Source of the DNA: Bufo bufo
Lineage: Eukaryota > Chordata > Amphibia > Anura > Bufonidae
Direction: 5' to 3'
Assembly: GCF_905171765.1 (NCBI RefSeq)
Contig: NC_053390.1
Location: forward strand, 305,850,984-305,914,983
Length of the DNA stretch: 64,000 nucleotides
Under the pieces are notes generated by a model. It made no database searches and was not told the origin of the DNA. It saw nothing but the letters and a program-made list of their open reading frames with translations. The stretch's first letter is position 1, and every line of letters begins with the position of its first letter. The translations under genes and the position numbers were made by a program. Below are positions 1 through 11,649 of this stretch, piece after piece.

Positions 1-1967
1 AGAAGTCTGGGATCCAAATGTCTAAAAATGCCCTCATAAAATGAATGTGGGCCCCTTTGCCCACCTAGGCTGCAAAAAAGTGTCACACATGTGGTATCGC
101 TGTACTCAGGAGAAGTTGGGCAATGTGTTTTGGTGTGTCATTTTACATATACCCATGCTGGGTGAGAGCAATATCTTGGCAAAAGACATCTTTTCCCATT
201 TTTTTATACAAAGTTGGCATTTGACCAAGATATTTATCTCACCCAGCATGGGTATATGTAAAATGACACCCCAAAACACATTGCCCAACTTCTCCTGAGT
301 ATGGAGATACCACATGTGTGACACTTTTTTGCAGCCTAGGTGGGCAAAGGGGCCCACATTCCAAAGGGCACCTTTCGGATTTCACAGGTCATTTACCTAC
401 TTACCACACATTAGGGCCCCTGGAAAATGCCAGGGCAGTATAAACACCCCACAAGTGACCCCATTTTGGAAAGAAGACACCCCAAGGTATTCCGTGAGGG
501 GCATGGCAAGTTCCTAGAATTTTATATTTTTTGTCACAAGTTAGCGGAAAATGATGATTTTTTTTTTCCCTTACAAAGTCTCATATTCCACTAACTTGTG
601 ACAAAAAATAAAAACTTCCATGAACTCACTATGCTCATCACGAAATACCTTGGGGTGTCTTCTTTCCAAAATGGGGTCACTTGTGGGGTAGTTATACTGC
701 CCTGGCATTCTAGGGGCCCAAATGTGTGGTAAGAAGTTTGAAATCAAAATGTGTAAAAAATGACCGGTGAAATCCGAAAGGTGCTCTTTGGAATATGGGC
801 CCCTTTGCCCACCTAGGCTGCAAAAAAGTGTCACACATGTGGTATCTCCGTACTCAGGAGAAGTTGGGGAATGTGTTTTGGGGTGTCATTTTACATATAC
901 CCATGCTGGGTGAGATAAATATCTTGGTCAAATGCCAACTTTGTATAAAAAAATGGGAAATTTGTCTTTTGCCAAGATATTTCTCTCACCCAGCATGGGT
1001 ATATGTAAAATGACACCCCAAAACACATTTCCCAACTTCTCCTGAGTACAGCGATACCACATGTGTGACACTTTTTTGCAGCCTAGGTGGGCAAAGGGGC
1101 CCACATTCCAAAGAGCACCTTTCGGATTTCACCGGTCATTTTTTACACATTTTGATTTCAAACTACTTACCACACATTTGGGCCCCTAGAATGCCAGGGC
1201 AGTATAACTACCCCACAAGTGACCCCATTTTGGAAAGAAGACACCCCAAGGTATTCGCTGATGGGCATAGTGAGTTCATAGAAGTTTTTATTTTTTGTCA
1301 CAAGTTAGTGGAATATGAGACTTTGTAAGAAAAAAAAAAATCATCATTTTCCACTAACTTGTGACAAAAAATAAAAAGTTCTATGAACTCACTATGCCCA
1401 TCAGCGAATACCTTAGGGTGTCTACTTTCCGAAATGGGGTCATTTGTGGGGTGTTTGTACTGTCTGGGCATTGTAGAACCTCAGGAAACATGACAGGTGC
1501 TCAGAAAGTCAGAGTTGCTTCAAAAAGCGGAAATTCACATTTTTGTACCATAGTTTGTAAACGCTATAACTTTTACCCAAACCATTTTTTTTTTTTACCC
1601 AAACATTTTTTTTTTATCAAAGACATGTAGAACAATAAATTTAGAGAAAAAGTTATATATGGATGTCGTTTTTTTTTGCAAAATTTTACAACTGAAAGTG
1701 AAAAATTTCATTTTTTTTCAAAAAAATCGTTAAATTTCGATTAATAACAAAAAAAGTAAAAATGTCAGCAGCAATGAAATACCACCAAATGAAAGCTCTA
1801 TTAGTGAGAAGAAAAGGAGGTAAAATTCATTTGGGTGGTAAGTTGCATGACCGAGCAATAAACGGTGAAATTAGGGTAGGTCAGAAGTGTAAAAAGTGGC
1901 CTGGTCTTTAAGGGTGTTTAAGCTATAGGGGCTGAGGTGGTTAAGCTAGGGGGGCTGAGGTGGTTAA
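1..1967. mobile_element. TTAA-flanked foldback element, right part (piggyBac-type MITE)
   Basis: The segment is a chain of alternating inverted repeats followed by an AT-rich tail. A block containing GCCCACCTAGGCTGC alternates with its reverse complement, giving palindrome centres near 202, 576, 950 and 1331. The right end reads GGGGCTGAGGTGG-TTAA, and that end is present twice (TTAA at 1941-1944 and 1964-1967). TTAA flanks are known for piggyBac and Kolobok elements. The CC-type terminus on the other strand fits piggyBac better, but this is inference. The left end lies outside the window. There is no transposase; short open frames here only mirror each other across the palindromes. Confidence 0.65.
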
Positions 1968-2856
1968 AATATACTTCACTCAAATTGCCATTGACTGAGT
2001 TATCTTGAGTTTCTGAGTTGAAGCTAATCCCGAACTAAATTTATTTGGAAACTGAGGTTTTCCTGCTAGTATATGTGGACCTGTTGAAGTTTGTTTTCAA
2101 TTCTTACAGTGCAAGCTGTATCAGCTGTTTAGTAGAGTCTGACAACCTCAGCAGTTACCAGCTGCTGCACAAGTTAACAACAGGTATAGTAAGACACAGC
2201 TTTTGGTGGCCTGCTTGCCACCCAACAAGAAAAGGCTTCAACCACCGGTCTGCCATACTGAAAAAGGCCTTGCTGCTCACACTACTGTTGTCCGGGGTGG
2301 ACCCCAAAGGTAATTGTCTGCCAAAGACTTCCTGCAGTACACCAACCAACCAGTAGGGATGATGACCTTACAACGACCTGCAGACCAGTGAGGGGAGGAG
2401 CTCCCAATGTGAAAGCTCCTCCCAGAGACAAGGTTATAGACTGTCCTATAACTACTGAAAAGTGGCTTTAAAACCTGCATTTAGGATTGTGATTACCCCT
2501 GCAATCCCCTCATACATTAATACGGAGGGAGGAGAGGTAAGAGACTGAGCTATACAAAGTCACAAAGACTTTTAGTAAGAGTGGCTGAAAACCAGGAAAG
2601 TTCACATCAACAAAGGAGAATTGACTTTGATACTTGTGAGTGTTTGGAGAACCTTTTAATGGGATGGGCTGACACCACTGCCTTTATTGAAAAGACTATC
2701 TCGACGAGAGGAGGATTCTAAAGTCAAGATCAAGAAATGGTACCAGAGACTGAGCATTTAAGAAAATCAGAAGCAAAGAAAATCCCTACTAAAGAAACTC
2801 TTGTTAGTCTAACATAGAGTTTTCATGTTAATTTTTTTTTTTTAGAAGCCCAGTGG
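1968..2856. other. Unassigned interspersed DNA
   Basis: I recognise no gene or complete repeat here. A 103-codon frame at 2045-2356 holds a short stretch (HSFWWPACHPTRKG) that faintly recalls the zinc-binding region of a retroelement integrase. The required His/Cys spacing is not visible, so I do not call it. Confidence 0.3.
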
Positions 2857-3502
2857 TGTCACGAATGTATCGAGACATACGGACGTTCCCGAAAACAGAT
2901 GGCAGGAGATCTGTGAGACTCGCAACACGTGGTTTGATCTGACATGTTTTCCTTTTGGATCAAATGACGCCTGTGTTGTTTTTGGTGCTTGCCACACATT
3001 GTTTCCCCAGGTGTGGCTATTGTGGTCATTTAACCTTCTCTATTTATTGTTGTTTCTCCCACTATGCTATGCGGTTTATAGCTTATGTTGGACTTGTGGT
3101 TAGGTTGTGTTTGGTTCTCGGCTGAGTTCCTACCAAAGCTTCATTGAAGATAAGTATTTCCTTTCCCTTTTGTATTTTGTTTATATATTTGTGTGTTGCC
3201 TTTCCCTGTTGTTTGTCATTAGGCCTGAGGGAGACTCCTGTTCGTCCTTCCCTTTGGAGGAACAGGGAGACTCAGTCCTGACATTATTTCCAGGGTCCAA
3301 TAGCGTGAGACAGGATTTTGGTATCCGGAGTATGAACTTGCCTACTTTGGGGCCTGTTCATACTGGTAGTCTGTCAGGACTGGAATTAGGGTTTTTTCTA
3401 GGAGGTGTCAATCTTCCTTCCCTAGTTTCCAGGCCTTATTCTGGTATCCCCTTTCCCTTCTATGCTCGGTGTGGTGTTTTCCTTCCACACACGAGCGTGA
3501 CA
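2857..3502 (+). repeat. Probable solo LTR
   Basis: The segment starts TGTCACG and ends CGTGACA, a perfect 7-bp terminal inverted repeat of the TG...CA kind also seen in both gypsy elements of this window. It is about 646 bp, a usual LTR length, and has no coding capacity. A clear 4-5 bp target duplication is not evident: GGTG occurs on both sides only if the ends are shifted by two bases. The orientation is arbitrary. Confidence 0.5.
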
Positions 3503-3862
3503 GGTGTTTTCCTGTTAAACAAATAGGCATTTTAACAAATAGGGTTGATAGATTATGTAGAAAAGGTCACTTATTCTGTAGATACCTTTATGGAAGGTGT
3601 ACCATTGTGTAATAACTGTTGCATACATTTATACATATTTTGATTTGTTTTTTTAATTTCGAGATGGGTTGAAATGAATTAAAGTGGAAGAACCAGGAGT
3701 GGAATGTAAAGCAAGATTTTTAATTGGTCCTTCCTTTTTTTATTCCTTTTAATGTAACTGTTTAGTGATGTCTATACCTGGCCACATTTCTGCAGTATGA
3801 GTTACAGTAACTGTACATGTGTACTAACCTTTAGGTGGGGCTAGGAGACTACAAAACACTTA
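3503..3862. other. Unassigned AT-rich spacer
   Basis: Nothing recognisable lies between the solo LTR and the following MITE. Confidence 0.4.
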
Positions 3863-4033
3863 GGGGGTCATTTATCAAACTGGTGTAAAGTAGAACTGGC
3901 TTAGTTGCCCATAGAAACCAATGAGATTCCACCTTTCATTGTGGACAGCTCCTTTGAAACATGAAAGGGAGAATATGGTTGCTATGGGCAACTAAGCCAG
4001 TTCTACTTTACACCAGTTTTATAAATGACCCCC
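3863..4033. mobile_element. PIF/Harbinger-like MITE (171 bp)
   Basis: The element is an almost complete inverted repeat with termini GGGGGTCATTTAT and ATAAATGACCCCC, flanked by the direct repeat TTA (3860-3862 and 4034-4036). A 3-bp TTA/TAA duplication is typical of PIF/Harbinger elements. The body contains CTTAGTTGCCCATAG and its inverse. There is no coding capacity. Confidence 0.7.
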
Positions 4034-4202
4034 TTAGTTTTGGAACAAAGAGCTCAGCTCCATTGAAGACACCATCAGGATAAGATGCCTTGCTACCATC
4101 ACCGCTCTTTGTATCATATAGGCATTGGCCAAGTGCCATGTGGGCACTGGTTAATAGGAGCTGGCTCATTTGTTGATGACTTTTGGAGACTATTACTTTA
4201 TC

Positions 4203-4204
<2 letters not shown>

Positions 4205-4244
<40 letters not shown>

Positions 4245-4250
4245 TATATA
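4205..4250. repeat. (TG)n/(TA)n microsatellite
   Basis: TG dinucleotides run into a short TA tract immediately before the Tc1 element. Confidence 0.9.
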
Positions 4251-4258
4251 TAAATTTA

Positions 4259-5178
4259 CAGTACAGACCAAAAGTTTGGACACACCTTCTCATTCAAAGA
4301 GTTTTCTTTATTTTCATGACTATGAAAATTGTAGATTCACACTGAAGGCATCAAAACTATGAATTAACACATGTGGAATTATATACATAACAAATAAGTG
4401 TGAAACAACTGAAAATATGTCATATTCTAGGTTCTTCAAAGTAGCCAACTTTTGCTTTGATTACTGCTTTGCACACTCTTGGCATTCTCTTGATGAGCTT
4501 CAAGAGGTAGTCCCCTGAAATGGTTTTCACTTCACAGGTGTGCCCTGTCAGGTTTAATAAGTGGGATTTCTTGCCTTATAAATGGGGTTGGGACCATCAG
4601 TTGCGTTGAGGAGAAGTCAGGTGGATACACAGCTGATAGTCCTACTGAATAGACTGTTAGAATTTGTATTATGGCAAGAAAAAAGCAGCTAAGTAAAGAA
4701 AAACGAGTGGCCATCATTACTTTAAGAAATGAAGGTCAGTCAGTCAGCTAAAAAATTGGGAAAACTTTGAAAGTAAGGGCTATTTGACCATGAAGGAGAG
4801 TGATGGGGTGCTGTGCCAGATGATTTGGCCTCCACAGTCACCGGACCTGAACCCAATCGAGATGGTTTGGGGTGAGCTGGACCGCAGAGTGAAGGTAAAA
4901 GGGCCAACAAGTGCTAAGCATCTCTGGGAACTCCTTCAAGACTGTTGGAAGACCATTTCAGGGGACTACCTCTTAAAGGTCATCAAGAGAATGCCAAGAG
5001 TGTGCAAAGCAGTAATCAAAGCAAAAGGTGGCTACTTTGAAGAACCTAGAATATGACATATTTTCAGTTGTTTCACACTTGTTTGTTATGTATATAATTC
5101 CACATGTGCCTTCATAGTCATGAAAATAAAGAAAACTCTTTGAATGAGAAGGTGTGTCCAAACTTTTGGTCTGTACTG
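4259..5178 (+). mobile_element. Tc1-like element A, internally deleted
   Basis: Inverted termini beginning CAGTACAGACCAAAAG face each other and are flanked by TA (4257-4258 and 5179-5180), the standard Tc1/mariner target duplication. The inverted repeats extend well inward (about 150 bp or more). At about 920 bp the element is shorter than the ~1.6 kb usual for autonomous Tc1 elements, because most of the transposase is missing. It could have moved only in trans. Confidence 0.85.
4671..5056 (+). pseudogene. Tc1 transposase remnant (element A)
   Basis: The start of a Tc1-type DNA-binding domain is visible from ATG 4671 (MARKKQLSKEKRVAIITLRN) and runs into a stop at 4749-4751. The frame resumes near 4784 with the last third of the catalytic domain, including WPPQSPDLNPIE, where E is the third acidic residue of the DDE triad, and it ends at 5056. 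The rest of the paired helix-turn-helix region and the first two catalytic aspartates have been deleted. The gene is non-functional. Confidence 0.85.
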
Positions 5179-5514
5179 TACATACACACATACACACACA
5201 GTATCTCACAAAAGTGAGTACGCCCCTCACATTTTTGTAAATATTTTATAATTTCTTTTCATGGGACAACTCTGAAGATATGACACTTTGATACAATGTA
5301 AAGTAGTCAGTGTACAGCTTGTATAACAGTGTAAATTTGGTGTGCCCTCAAAATAACTCAACACACAGCCATTAATGTCTAAATGGCTAGAAACAAAATT
5401 GAGTAAACCCCTAAGTGAAAGTGGTCAAATTGTGCCCAATTAGCCATTTTAAATTTGGTATTATCACTCTCATGCTGTCTCATACTGGTCACTGGAAGTT
5501 CAGCATGGCTCCTG

Positions 5515-7701
5515 ATGGCAAAGAACTCTGAGGATCAGATGAAGCACCAAATAGCAAAAATTCGGATACTAATAAAAATTCCATTTGCTGCTATTTTTCA
5601 TTATTTATTTGTTTTATGTATTTCTGTCATATTGAATAACGACATCTTACTATTTCTATATGGAGGTTTGTGTTTACTTGATATTGGTTATGGTGTCTAC
5701 ATAAAGATGGCCTAGGCTATAAGAAGATTGCCAACACCCTGCTGAAACTGAGTTGGCCAAGACCATACAGCGGTTTAACAAGGTTCTACTCAGAACAGGC
5801 CTCGCCATGGTTGACCAAAGCAGTTGAGTGCATATGCTCAGTGTCATATACAAAGGTTATCTTTTCAAGAAAGACATATGAGTGCTGCCAGCATTGCTGC
5901 AGAGGCTAAAGGGGTGGAGGGGTCAGCCTGTTAGTGCTCAGACCATAGGCTGCACACTGCATCAAATTGGTCTGCATGGCTGTCGTCCCAGAAGGAAGAA
6001 TCTTCTAATGATGTAGCACAAGAAAGCTCACAAACAGTTTGCTGAAGATAAGCAGACTAAGGACATGGATTACTGAAACTATGTCCTGCTGTCTGATAAG
6101 TCCAAGATAAACTTATTTGGTTCAGATAGTGTCAAGCATGTGTGGCAGTAACCAGGTGAGAAGTACAAAGACAAGTGTGTCATGCTTACAGTTAAGAATG
6201 GTGGTGGGAGTGTCATGGTTTGGGACTGCATGAGTGCTGCTGCAATGGCTGGGTTTAGAGTGGCCCCAATGCTACGCTGGATCCCCGGACACCTTTGAGG
6301 TGTCGCCATGTGTTGTTGCTCTCCGGAAGGGAGGGTAAGGCGTGGTGCACCCCAATGGGAAATAAGTCCAGAGAGTCAGAGTCTGCAGTAAACCAGGTTG
6401 CTTCTTTACTGGAGGGATTCAGGTGCAAAATAATACAGGCGAGGCATGGGGCTGGCTTCTCCAGTCTCCTCCCTGGCAGAAGAAGGGTTTGATGCTGAGG
6501 AAAGGCCTGAGCTAGCTGTCCCTCTCTCTCTTCAGAAGGCTGGTACACTGGTCCAAATCATGGAGGTCCACAGTCTGTAGCACAATAGTCCAGGTTGCTC
6601 CTTGGTCACAGGGCTGGTGACCCATGATCTGTGGCTTAGTGTCCCCATCTCAGCATCTTCTTCTGGTCACTCATGCAGGCTGGCATGAGTCTCCCCTCCA
6701 AGCACTGGTCCCTAACTGCAGAGCACAAGGGGCTCTGACTGCTCTCCTTATATACAGTTTTAGCTAGACTAGAATCTTCTAGTGGGAAGGGTGGAGTGGA
6801 GAAGCTCAGCACAAACAGATACTTGTAACACTTTCTGTCTGGCATAGACTTACATTAGAGCTTCAATGATACTCAATGACAATGACACAGCAGTTTTTCC
6901 AACGAAAAACAAGTTTCCAGACATACCAACATAGCTAAAACCAGACATTCAAAAGGTCAGGCTATCTGGGTTTGGTGGTAAACAATGTCTGTTTTTTCCC
7001 TCCAAAACATGGTAGTCTTTAAAATATATGGCAGCTGTGGAAAATTGCCAGCTTCTTATTCAAAGTCCTAACAGTCTCTCAGTATTCATTAACCCTTTCC
7101 AAAGAGCCTTGCAATTACAGTGATAATGAACATTATATATATCACAACATATAAAGTGCAGTTACACAGTATTTAACAGTATAAGTTAACCTTTTCAAGT
7201 GAAATAAAGTAAGATGTTTATAACTTTGCATAGGGGAAATAGGCAAATGTTCACAAATGTTCAAACATCAAAGTACCTCCTGCTCCAGGGCACTACACTG
7301 CCAGCTGTGGGGAGCTGCAGTTCATTGAGGGAATCATGAATGCCAACATGTACTGTGACATACTGAAGCAGACCATGAAACTGGGCCGCAGGGCAGTATT
7401 GCAACATGATAACGACCCCAAACACACCTCCAAGACAACCACTACCATGCTAAAGCAACTGAAGGTAAAGGTGCTGGACTGGCCAAGCATGTCTCCAGAC
7501 CTAAACCCTATTAAGCATCTGTGGGGCATCCTAAAATGGAAGGTGGAGGAGTGCAAGGTTTTTAACTTCCACCAGCTCTGTGATGTTGTCTTGGAGGAGC
7601 AGAAGAGGATTCCAGTGGCAACCTGTAAAGCTCTAGTGAACTCCATGCCCAAGAGAGTTAAGGCAGTGCTGGAAAATAATAATGGCCACACAAAATATTG
7701 A
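5515..7701 (+). pseudogene. Tc1 transposase (element B), broken
   Basis: The remnant begins near ATG 5515 and is frameshifted throughout its first half. Recognisable blocks include the helix-turn-helix region (5700-5780) and a catalytic block near 6090-6110 where the first aspartate survives (CTGTCTGATAAG). After the LTR an open C-terminal frame runs from 7336 to 7701. It contains QHDNDPKHTSK with the second aspartate and SPDLNPIKHLWG, where the third catalytic residue, normally E, is K. A short in-frame deletion is also suspected after 7370. The product would be inactive even without the insertions. Confidence 0.85.
6241..7297 (-). repeat. Solo LTR inserted in Tc1 element B
   Basis: The insertion is flanked by the 4-bp direct repeat CTGC (6237-6240 and 7298-7301) and has TG...CA ends: on the minus strand it begins TGTAGTGCCC and ends TTGCA. 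A TATA-like TATATAAGGA lies on the minus strand near 6750, which supports minus orientation. No internal retroelement sequence or second LTR is present, so it is probably a solo LTR left by recombination. The family (gypsy or endogenous retrovirus) cannot be decided from the LTR alone. Confidence 0.75.
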
Positions 7702-7948
7702 CACTTTTGGCACAATTTGACCGTTTTCACTTAGGGGTGTACTTACTTTTGTTGCCAGCGGTTTAGACATTAATGGCTGTGTGTTCAGTTATTTTGAGGG
7801 CACACCAAATTTACACTGTTACACAAGCTGTACTCTGACTACTTTACATTGTATCAAAGTGTCAGATCTTCAGTGTTGTCCCCTGAAAAGATAGAATAAA
7901 ATATTTACAAAAATGTGAGCGGTGTACTCACTTTTGTGAGATACTGTA

Positions 7949-8799
7949 TATCTTTTATCATAGTTTAGTAAAACTCCTCATGCACATAAGTTGTGTTAAT
8001 CCTATTTTTTCCTGAACTTCTGTTCCCATGATAATACAGATGTGGTCATACATCAGTTTAGCATATCATTCAAGAGAGGAGAGAGGGCCTGGAGATTCAG
8101 CCATCAGACAGCAAGTCTAATAGATTTCACTGAGAACAACATTCTGCAGCTTGCCAAGTACTGTGAAGCCTATGCAGAAGCCAAACAATGCAATATTTTA
8201 ACAAAAACTTATAATATTTTAAGGCCTGTATATCCCTCCCATATACCTCAGCTGGCTGTGATAACTGAAATCCAGAAAGCTGCAGTGGTTTCAGCAAAGT
8301 GTAGTTTGCTGAGACAGTTTTGTCTAGATGTTGTTCTGGGCTAGATTTCATGTAAACTGGGGGATAGGTTTGGTAGTGAGATCTGCCAGTCCACACCCTT
8401 TCACTACATGTATTGTCTTTTGCTGGAGGTGATTGCAGATGAGGCCAGCTGCTGTAACCAAGGAGGGATAAAACAACCCTATGTGTATAACTTGGAGGAA
8501 GAAAGGCTGAGGAAGCCTGAGAGAGAGGGGAGCCTGAGAAGCTCTGTGTGGTCTGAGCCAGGAGGGCTGAGGGGCCACGAGGCTTTGTAAAGCCTGAAGT
8601 TTGGGGGGCCCAGCAATGCCTACGGAAAGAGGGTCGCACTGTCAGAGTCAGGAGGACTTTTGGACTATCTTCCCCCACGGATGCTGGTGTGGTCACAGCC
8701 TGGAGGCTGCTGGACCATAAATGGTTGAGGAAGCCGGATCTAATCCCGTGTGTGAAAGGCGCTCTATAGGTGAGGTTGAGACAACACGTGTATTAGGTA
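7949..8799. other. Unassigned DNA, possibly old LTR material
   Basis: I recognise no coding sequence. The part 8380-8790 has the look of LTR leader DNA (a TAAAA box and G-rich purine stretches), but no ends can be defined. Confidence 0.25.
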
Positions 8800-9165
8800 G
8801 TGTCTAGACGGGCAGGTGTTTATTATGTTTATGTGTGTGATGGTGCAATGCAATCTAGATTTGAGTTCTACCTCCTCAAATCCAAATCCATGTATTACTA
8901 TTGTGGAAACAGAGCTAATAAATCTTTAGCAAACAGGATTAAGGCTAAATCTGAAATAGATACTATAGTTTCTCATGCATGCATAGCTATGCGACAAAAA
9001 ATTGCGGCCAATTGGAAAACAAGAATGCCCATACACGTCTCAAACACTCTACAGTCCATTAATGAACAATGCTGGTACGAAAGGATGTCCACCTCGGCTT
9101 TCAACGCGCCACGTCAATCTACATGGGAGGTTTGGATCACTTCTATTTTTGATAAACCCCTTTGA
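8800..9165 (+). pseudogene. L1/Tx1-type LINE ORF2 remnant
   Basis: A 121-codon open frame joins two parts of a LINE second ORF. The first, FYLLKSKSMYYYCGNRANKS, resembles a block early in the reverse transcriptase domain. The second, with MRQKIAANWKTRMPIHV and FNAPRQSTWEVW, resembles the extreme C-terminus, ending in a stop at 9165. The reverse transcriptase core between them is absent, so this is an internally deleted copy. Downstream, at 9586-9813, lies a matching A-rich 3' tail, separated by a younger MITE. The family is assigned from general resemblance only. Confidence 0.5.
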
Positions 9166-9185
9166 TTGATTTCTCTATCTCTTAA

Positions 9186-9581
9186 AGGGGTTGTCCGGGT
9201 TCAGAGCTGAACCCGGACATCCCTCCATTTTCACCCCGGCAACCCCCCTGACATGAGCATCGGAGCAGTTCATGCTCCGATGCTCTCCTTTGCCCTGCGG
9301 TAAATTGCGCAGGGCAAAGGCATTATTTGGAGATCCGGTGACGTTACGGGGCTCTCCATGGGGCTGACAGGAACCCCGGTGACGTCACCGAACACACTGC
9401 CGGGCGGAAGTTACCGCCCGGCATTGTGTTATTGAAAATAAAAGAGGCAGTGCCCTGCGCGATTTAGCGCAGGGCAAGGGAGCGCATCGGAGCATGAGAT
9501 GTTCCGATGCTAGCCTTAGGGGGGGTGTCTGGGTGAAAATAAGGGTATGTCTGGGTTCAGCTCTGAACCCGGACAACCCCT
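9186..9581. mobile_element. T2/Kolobok-type MITE A
   Basis: The termini are AGGGGTTGTCCGGGTTC and its inverse, flanked by TTAA (9182-9185 and 9582-9585). TTAA plus AGGRR termini define the T2 MITE family of Xenopus, linked to Kolobok transposons. The interior contains further paired blocks, such as GCCCTGCG...CGCAGGGC. It is inserted into the 3' part of a LINE and has no coding capacity. Confidence 0.75.
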
Positions 9582-9585
9582 TTAA

Positions 9586-9813
9586 TCAGATGCGCAGTAT
9601 TGTCTGAGAAATGCTTATTAGCTATTAGTTAGCAAAAACTACAATTTATGTAAGAACTGACATCTCGATTCCCTCAGGTTATTAGACAGTTTTCTATGTC
9701 TTTTCTTTTCCGTTGCATTTTGATGTAATCTGTATAATTGAAAAGAATACCATGATACTGTAAATCGCATGTTGCCTTATGTATACTTAATGGTATTTCA
9801 ATAAAAAAAAACA
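9586..9813 (+). mobile_element. LINE 3' untranslated tail
   Basis: This stretch continues the LINE remnant after the MITE and ends in TTCAATAAAAAAAAA, a polyadenylation signal running into a short A tract. That is the normal 3' end of an L1-type element. Confidence 0.5.
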
Positions 9814-11085
9814 TTGCCTACATGATCAGAATATGTCACTTGGGGATCTGCTTTGTCCTCCTCAAGAGCAAAGCACTGTATTTGACATGACTCTCAGCTC
9901 TAGCTAATAAAGGATGCAATGGCAAGCATATCCTCTCTATCTGTAATCAGAGCTCTCTAAACCAGGCAATCCTTTGACCCTCATTGCCTGATGGAGTTGT
10001 AGTGTAGATAGAAGTTCATATGCATGTAAATTGCATTAGGATAAGAAAAAAAAAGACAACAAAAAGTGACCCACATTATTACTCTGAGCACGACTGTGAA
10101 GAATGTCCTCGTAAAGTCATATTAACAATGATGACATCCTCAAGAGAACTGTTGCTGCATGTAAATCTTGATGATACCACCTCCCTCTGTAATAAAAATA
10201 ACACTGATGCCAAAAACTCCCATTACCTCATCTTCAGCTTCCTAAAACTCAGTTCACACAGAGTATTTGTCAGATTGGAAGGACAATTATTTCACAGAAA
10301 CATACCCATCCATTTGTCATAATAGTGCTTTAATGCTGAAATGCTCATTAAAAGTTCAGTAGCATTTAGAAGTAAAAGCTGTAATATTTTATTTCTGATC
10401 AAACTCCTGACTCTCAGAGCTTTTATGGATGCAGATAATCTGCTCTAGTGACATAAAAACAGGCACTGTAATAAATATATTACGTACAAAATAGATTAGT
10501 TTTTTTTTCTAATGAATATTTTCAAATTGCTTTCTTCCTACAATCACATATGATACTATGATGATATCTATGGATAATCTCATTTTGTTAGAAGGATCCC
10601 TTGTTGGTAAACTGATGGCAGGATCTCCAGCCTCTAGGACCTGCAATGATCAGCTGTAATCCCTGGTAGTTAAATTCCGTGTCACATTCCCTTGTAGAAC
10701 CACTGAAGAGTAAATCGAGCAGTGACATAATAGATTTCTGGGTCCACCACAGCAAAAGACACTCCTTGCAGCCACTCTCTGGACTAGCTAATAGATAAGG
10801 TCCTGAAATATGGTTGGATATTCTGAACCCCATTACGGAATTTCATTCTATTCCAGCGCCATACTCTATCTTAAAAGAGATGAACTCAAAATCATATGTC
10901 AAAATACCTTGAAAGGGCTTACCTTCATTCATAATGCAGCTAACCCTATTTGTGTATATGAAAGAACTAAAGTAGCGTCATGCAAAAAGTCACACATTTA
11001 ATGTATAAAAATACATATTGTATTCAAACCGAAAAAAGCACAACATGTAAATACTGTATACAGAAACAACCATGGTGTGGTACAA
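9814..11085. other. Unassigned unique-looking DNA
   Basis: No repeat or gene is recognised. The longest frame (10020-10322) has no motif that I know and no coding signature. This may be one of the few stretches of ancestral non-repeat DNA. Confidence 0.35.
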
Positions 11086-11277
11086 TATTATTTATTTTAC
11101 TCTCATATTCCGCAGCACTTTACAGACATTATCATTACTCACTTTCCCCAATGGATCTCACAATCTAAGTTCTCTATCAGTAGTGTGTAAGGGAGAAAAC
11201 AAGAGTACACGGAGGAAACCCATGCAAACCCGGGGAGAACATAGAAACTCCATGCAGATGTAGCCTAGTATTGGACC
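11086..11277 (+). mobile_element. L2-like LINE 3' fragment
   Basis: The stretch contains the block GGAGGAAACCCATGCAAACC followed by GGGGAGAACATAGAAACTCC, the conserved tail shared by vertebrate L2-type LINEs and some SINEs. The tail is cut by the hAT element at ATTGGACC and resumes as CCTAGAAC after 14579. Confidence 0.55.
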
Positions 11278-11649
11278 CAGGGCCGTCTTTAATATTGATT
11301 GGACCCTGGGCAAGGATTTCCTTGGGCCCCCTGGATCCCGCCTTTCCACACCCTAGCATGCAATCACGCCCTCCACATGCAGTCTCATGATTGGTCCACA
11401 CCCCTGCCTTGCAGCCTCACAGGAGTACAGGACCAGTATCTGTACAAGTATGTATGGCATAATTGGGATGCACATCACACATGACATGACACGGGTGACA
11501 CATTATTATTGCCACATGTGTCACATGCCACTACCGACTGTACAGCCGTTCAGAGTTCAGACAGTTCAGAGTTCCACTTCCTTCAGAAAAGCGAGCCTGC
11601 CGTGCACTCCAGCGACTTACAGATAGAGGCAGTGGCGTTGCTATGGCTG

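Larger units (their letters stand above)
5199..7946 (+). mobile_element. Tc1-like element B, interrupted
   Basis: Termini CAGTATCTCACAAAAG (5199) and CTTTTGTGAGATACTG (to 7946) are inverted repeats. TA follows on the right; on the left the expected TA has decayed to CA. Only about 20 bp separate it from element A. Two foreign pieces sit inside: a 1057-bp LTR (6241-7297) and an unassigned AT-rich insert of ~150 bp (about 5547-5697). Without them the element would be about 1.5 kb, a normal Tc1 length. Confidence 0.85.

Noticed and set aside
2045..2356. Retroelement integrase fragment (HSFWWP)
   Set aside because: The match is too short and the zinc-binding residues are not in the required order.
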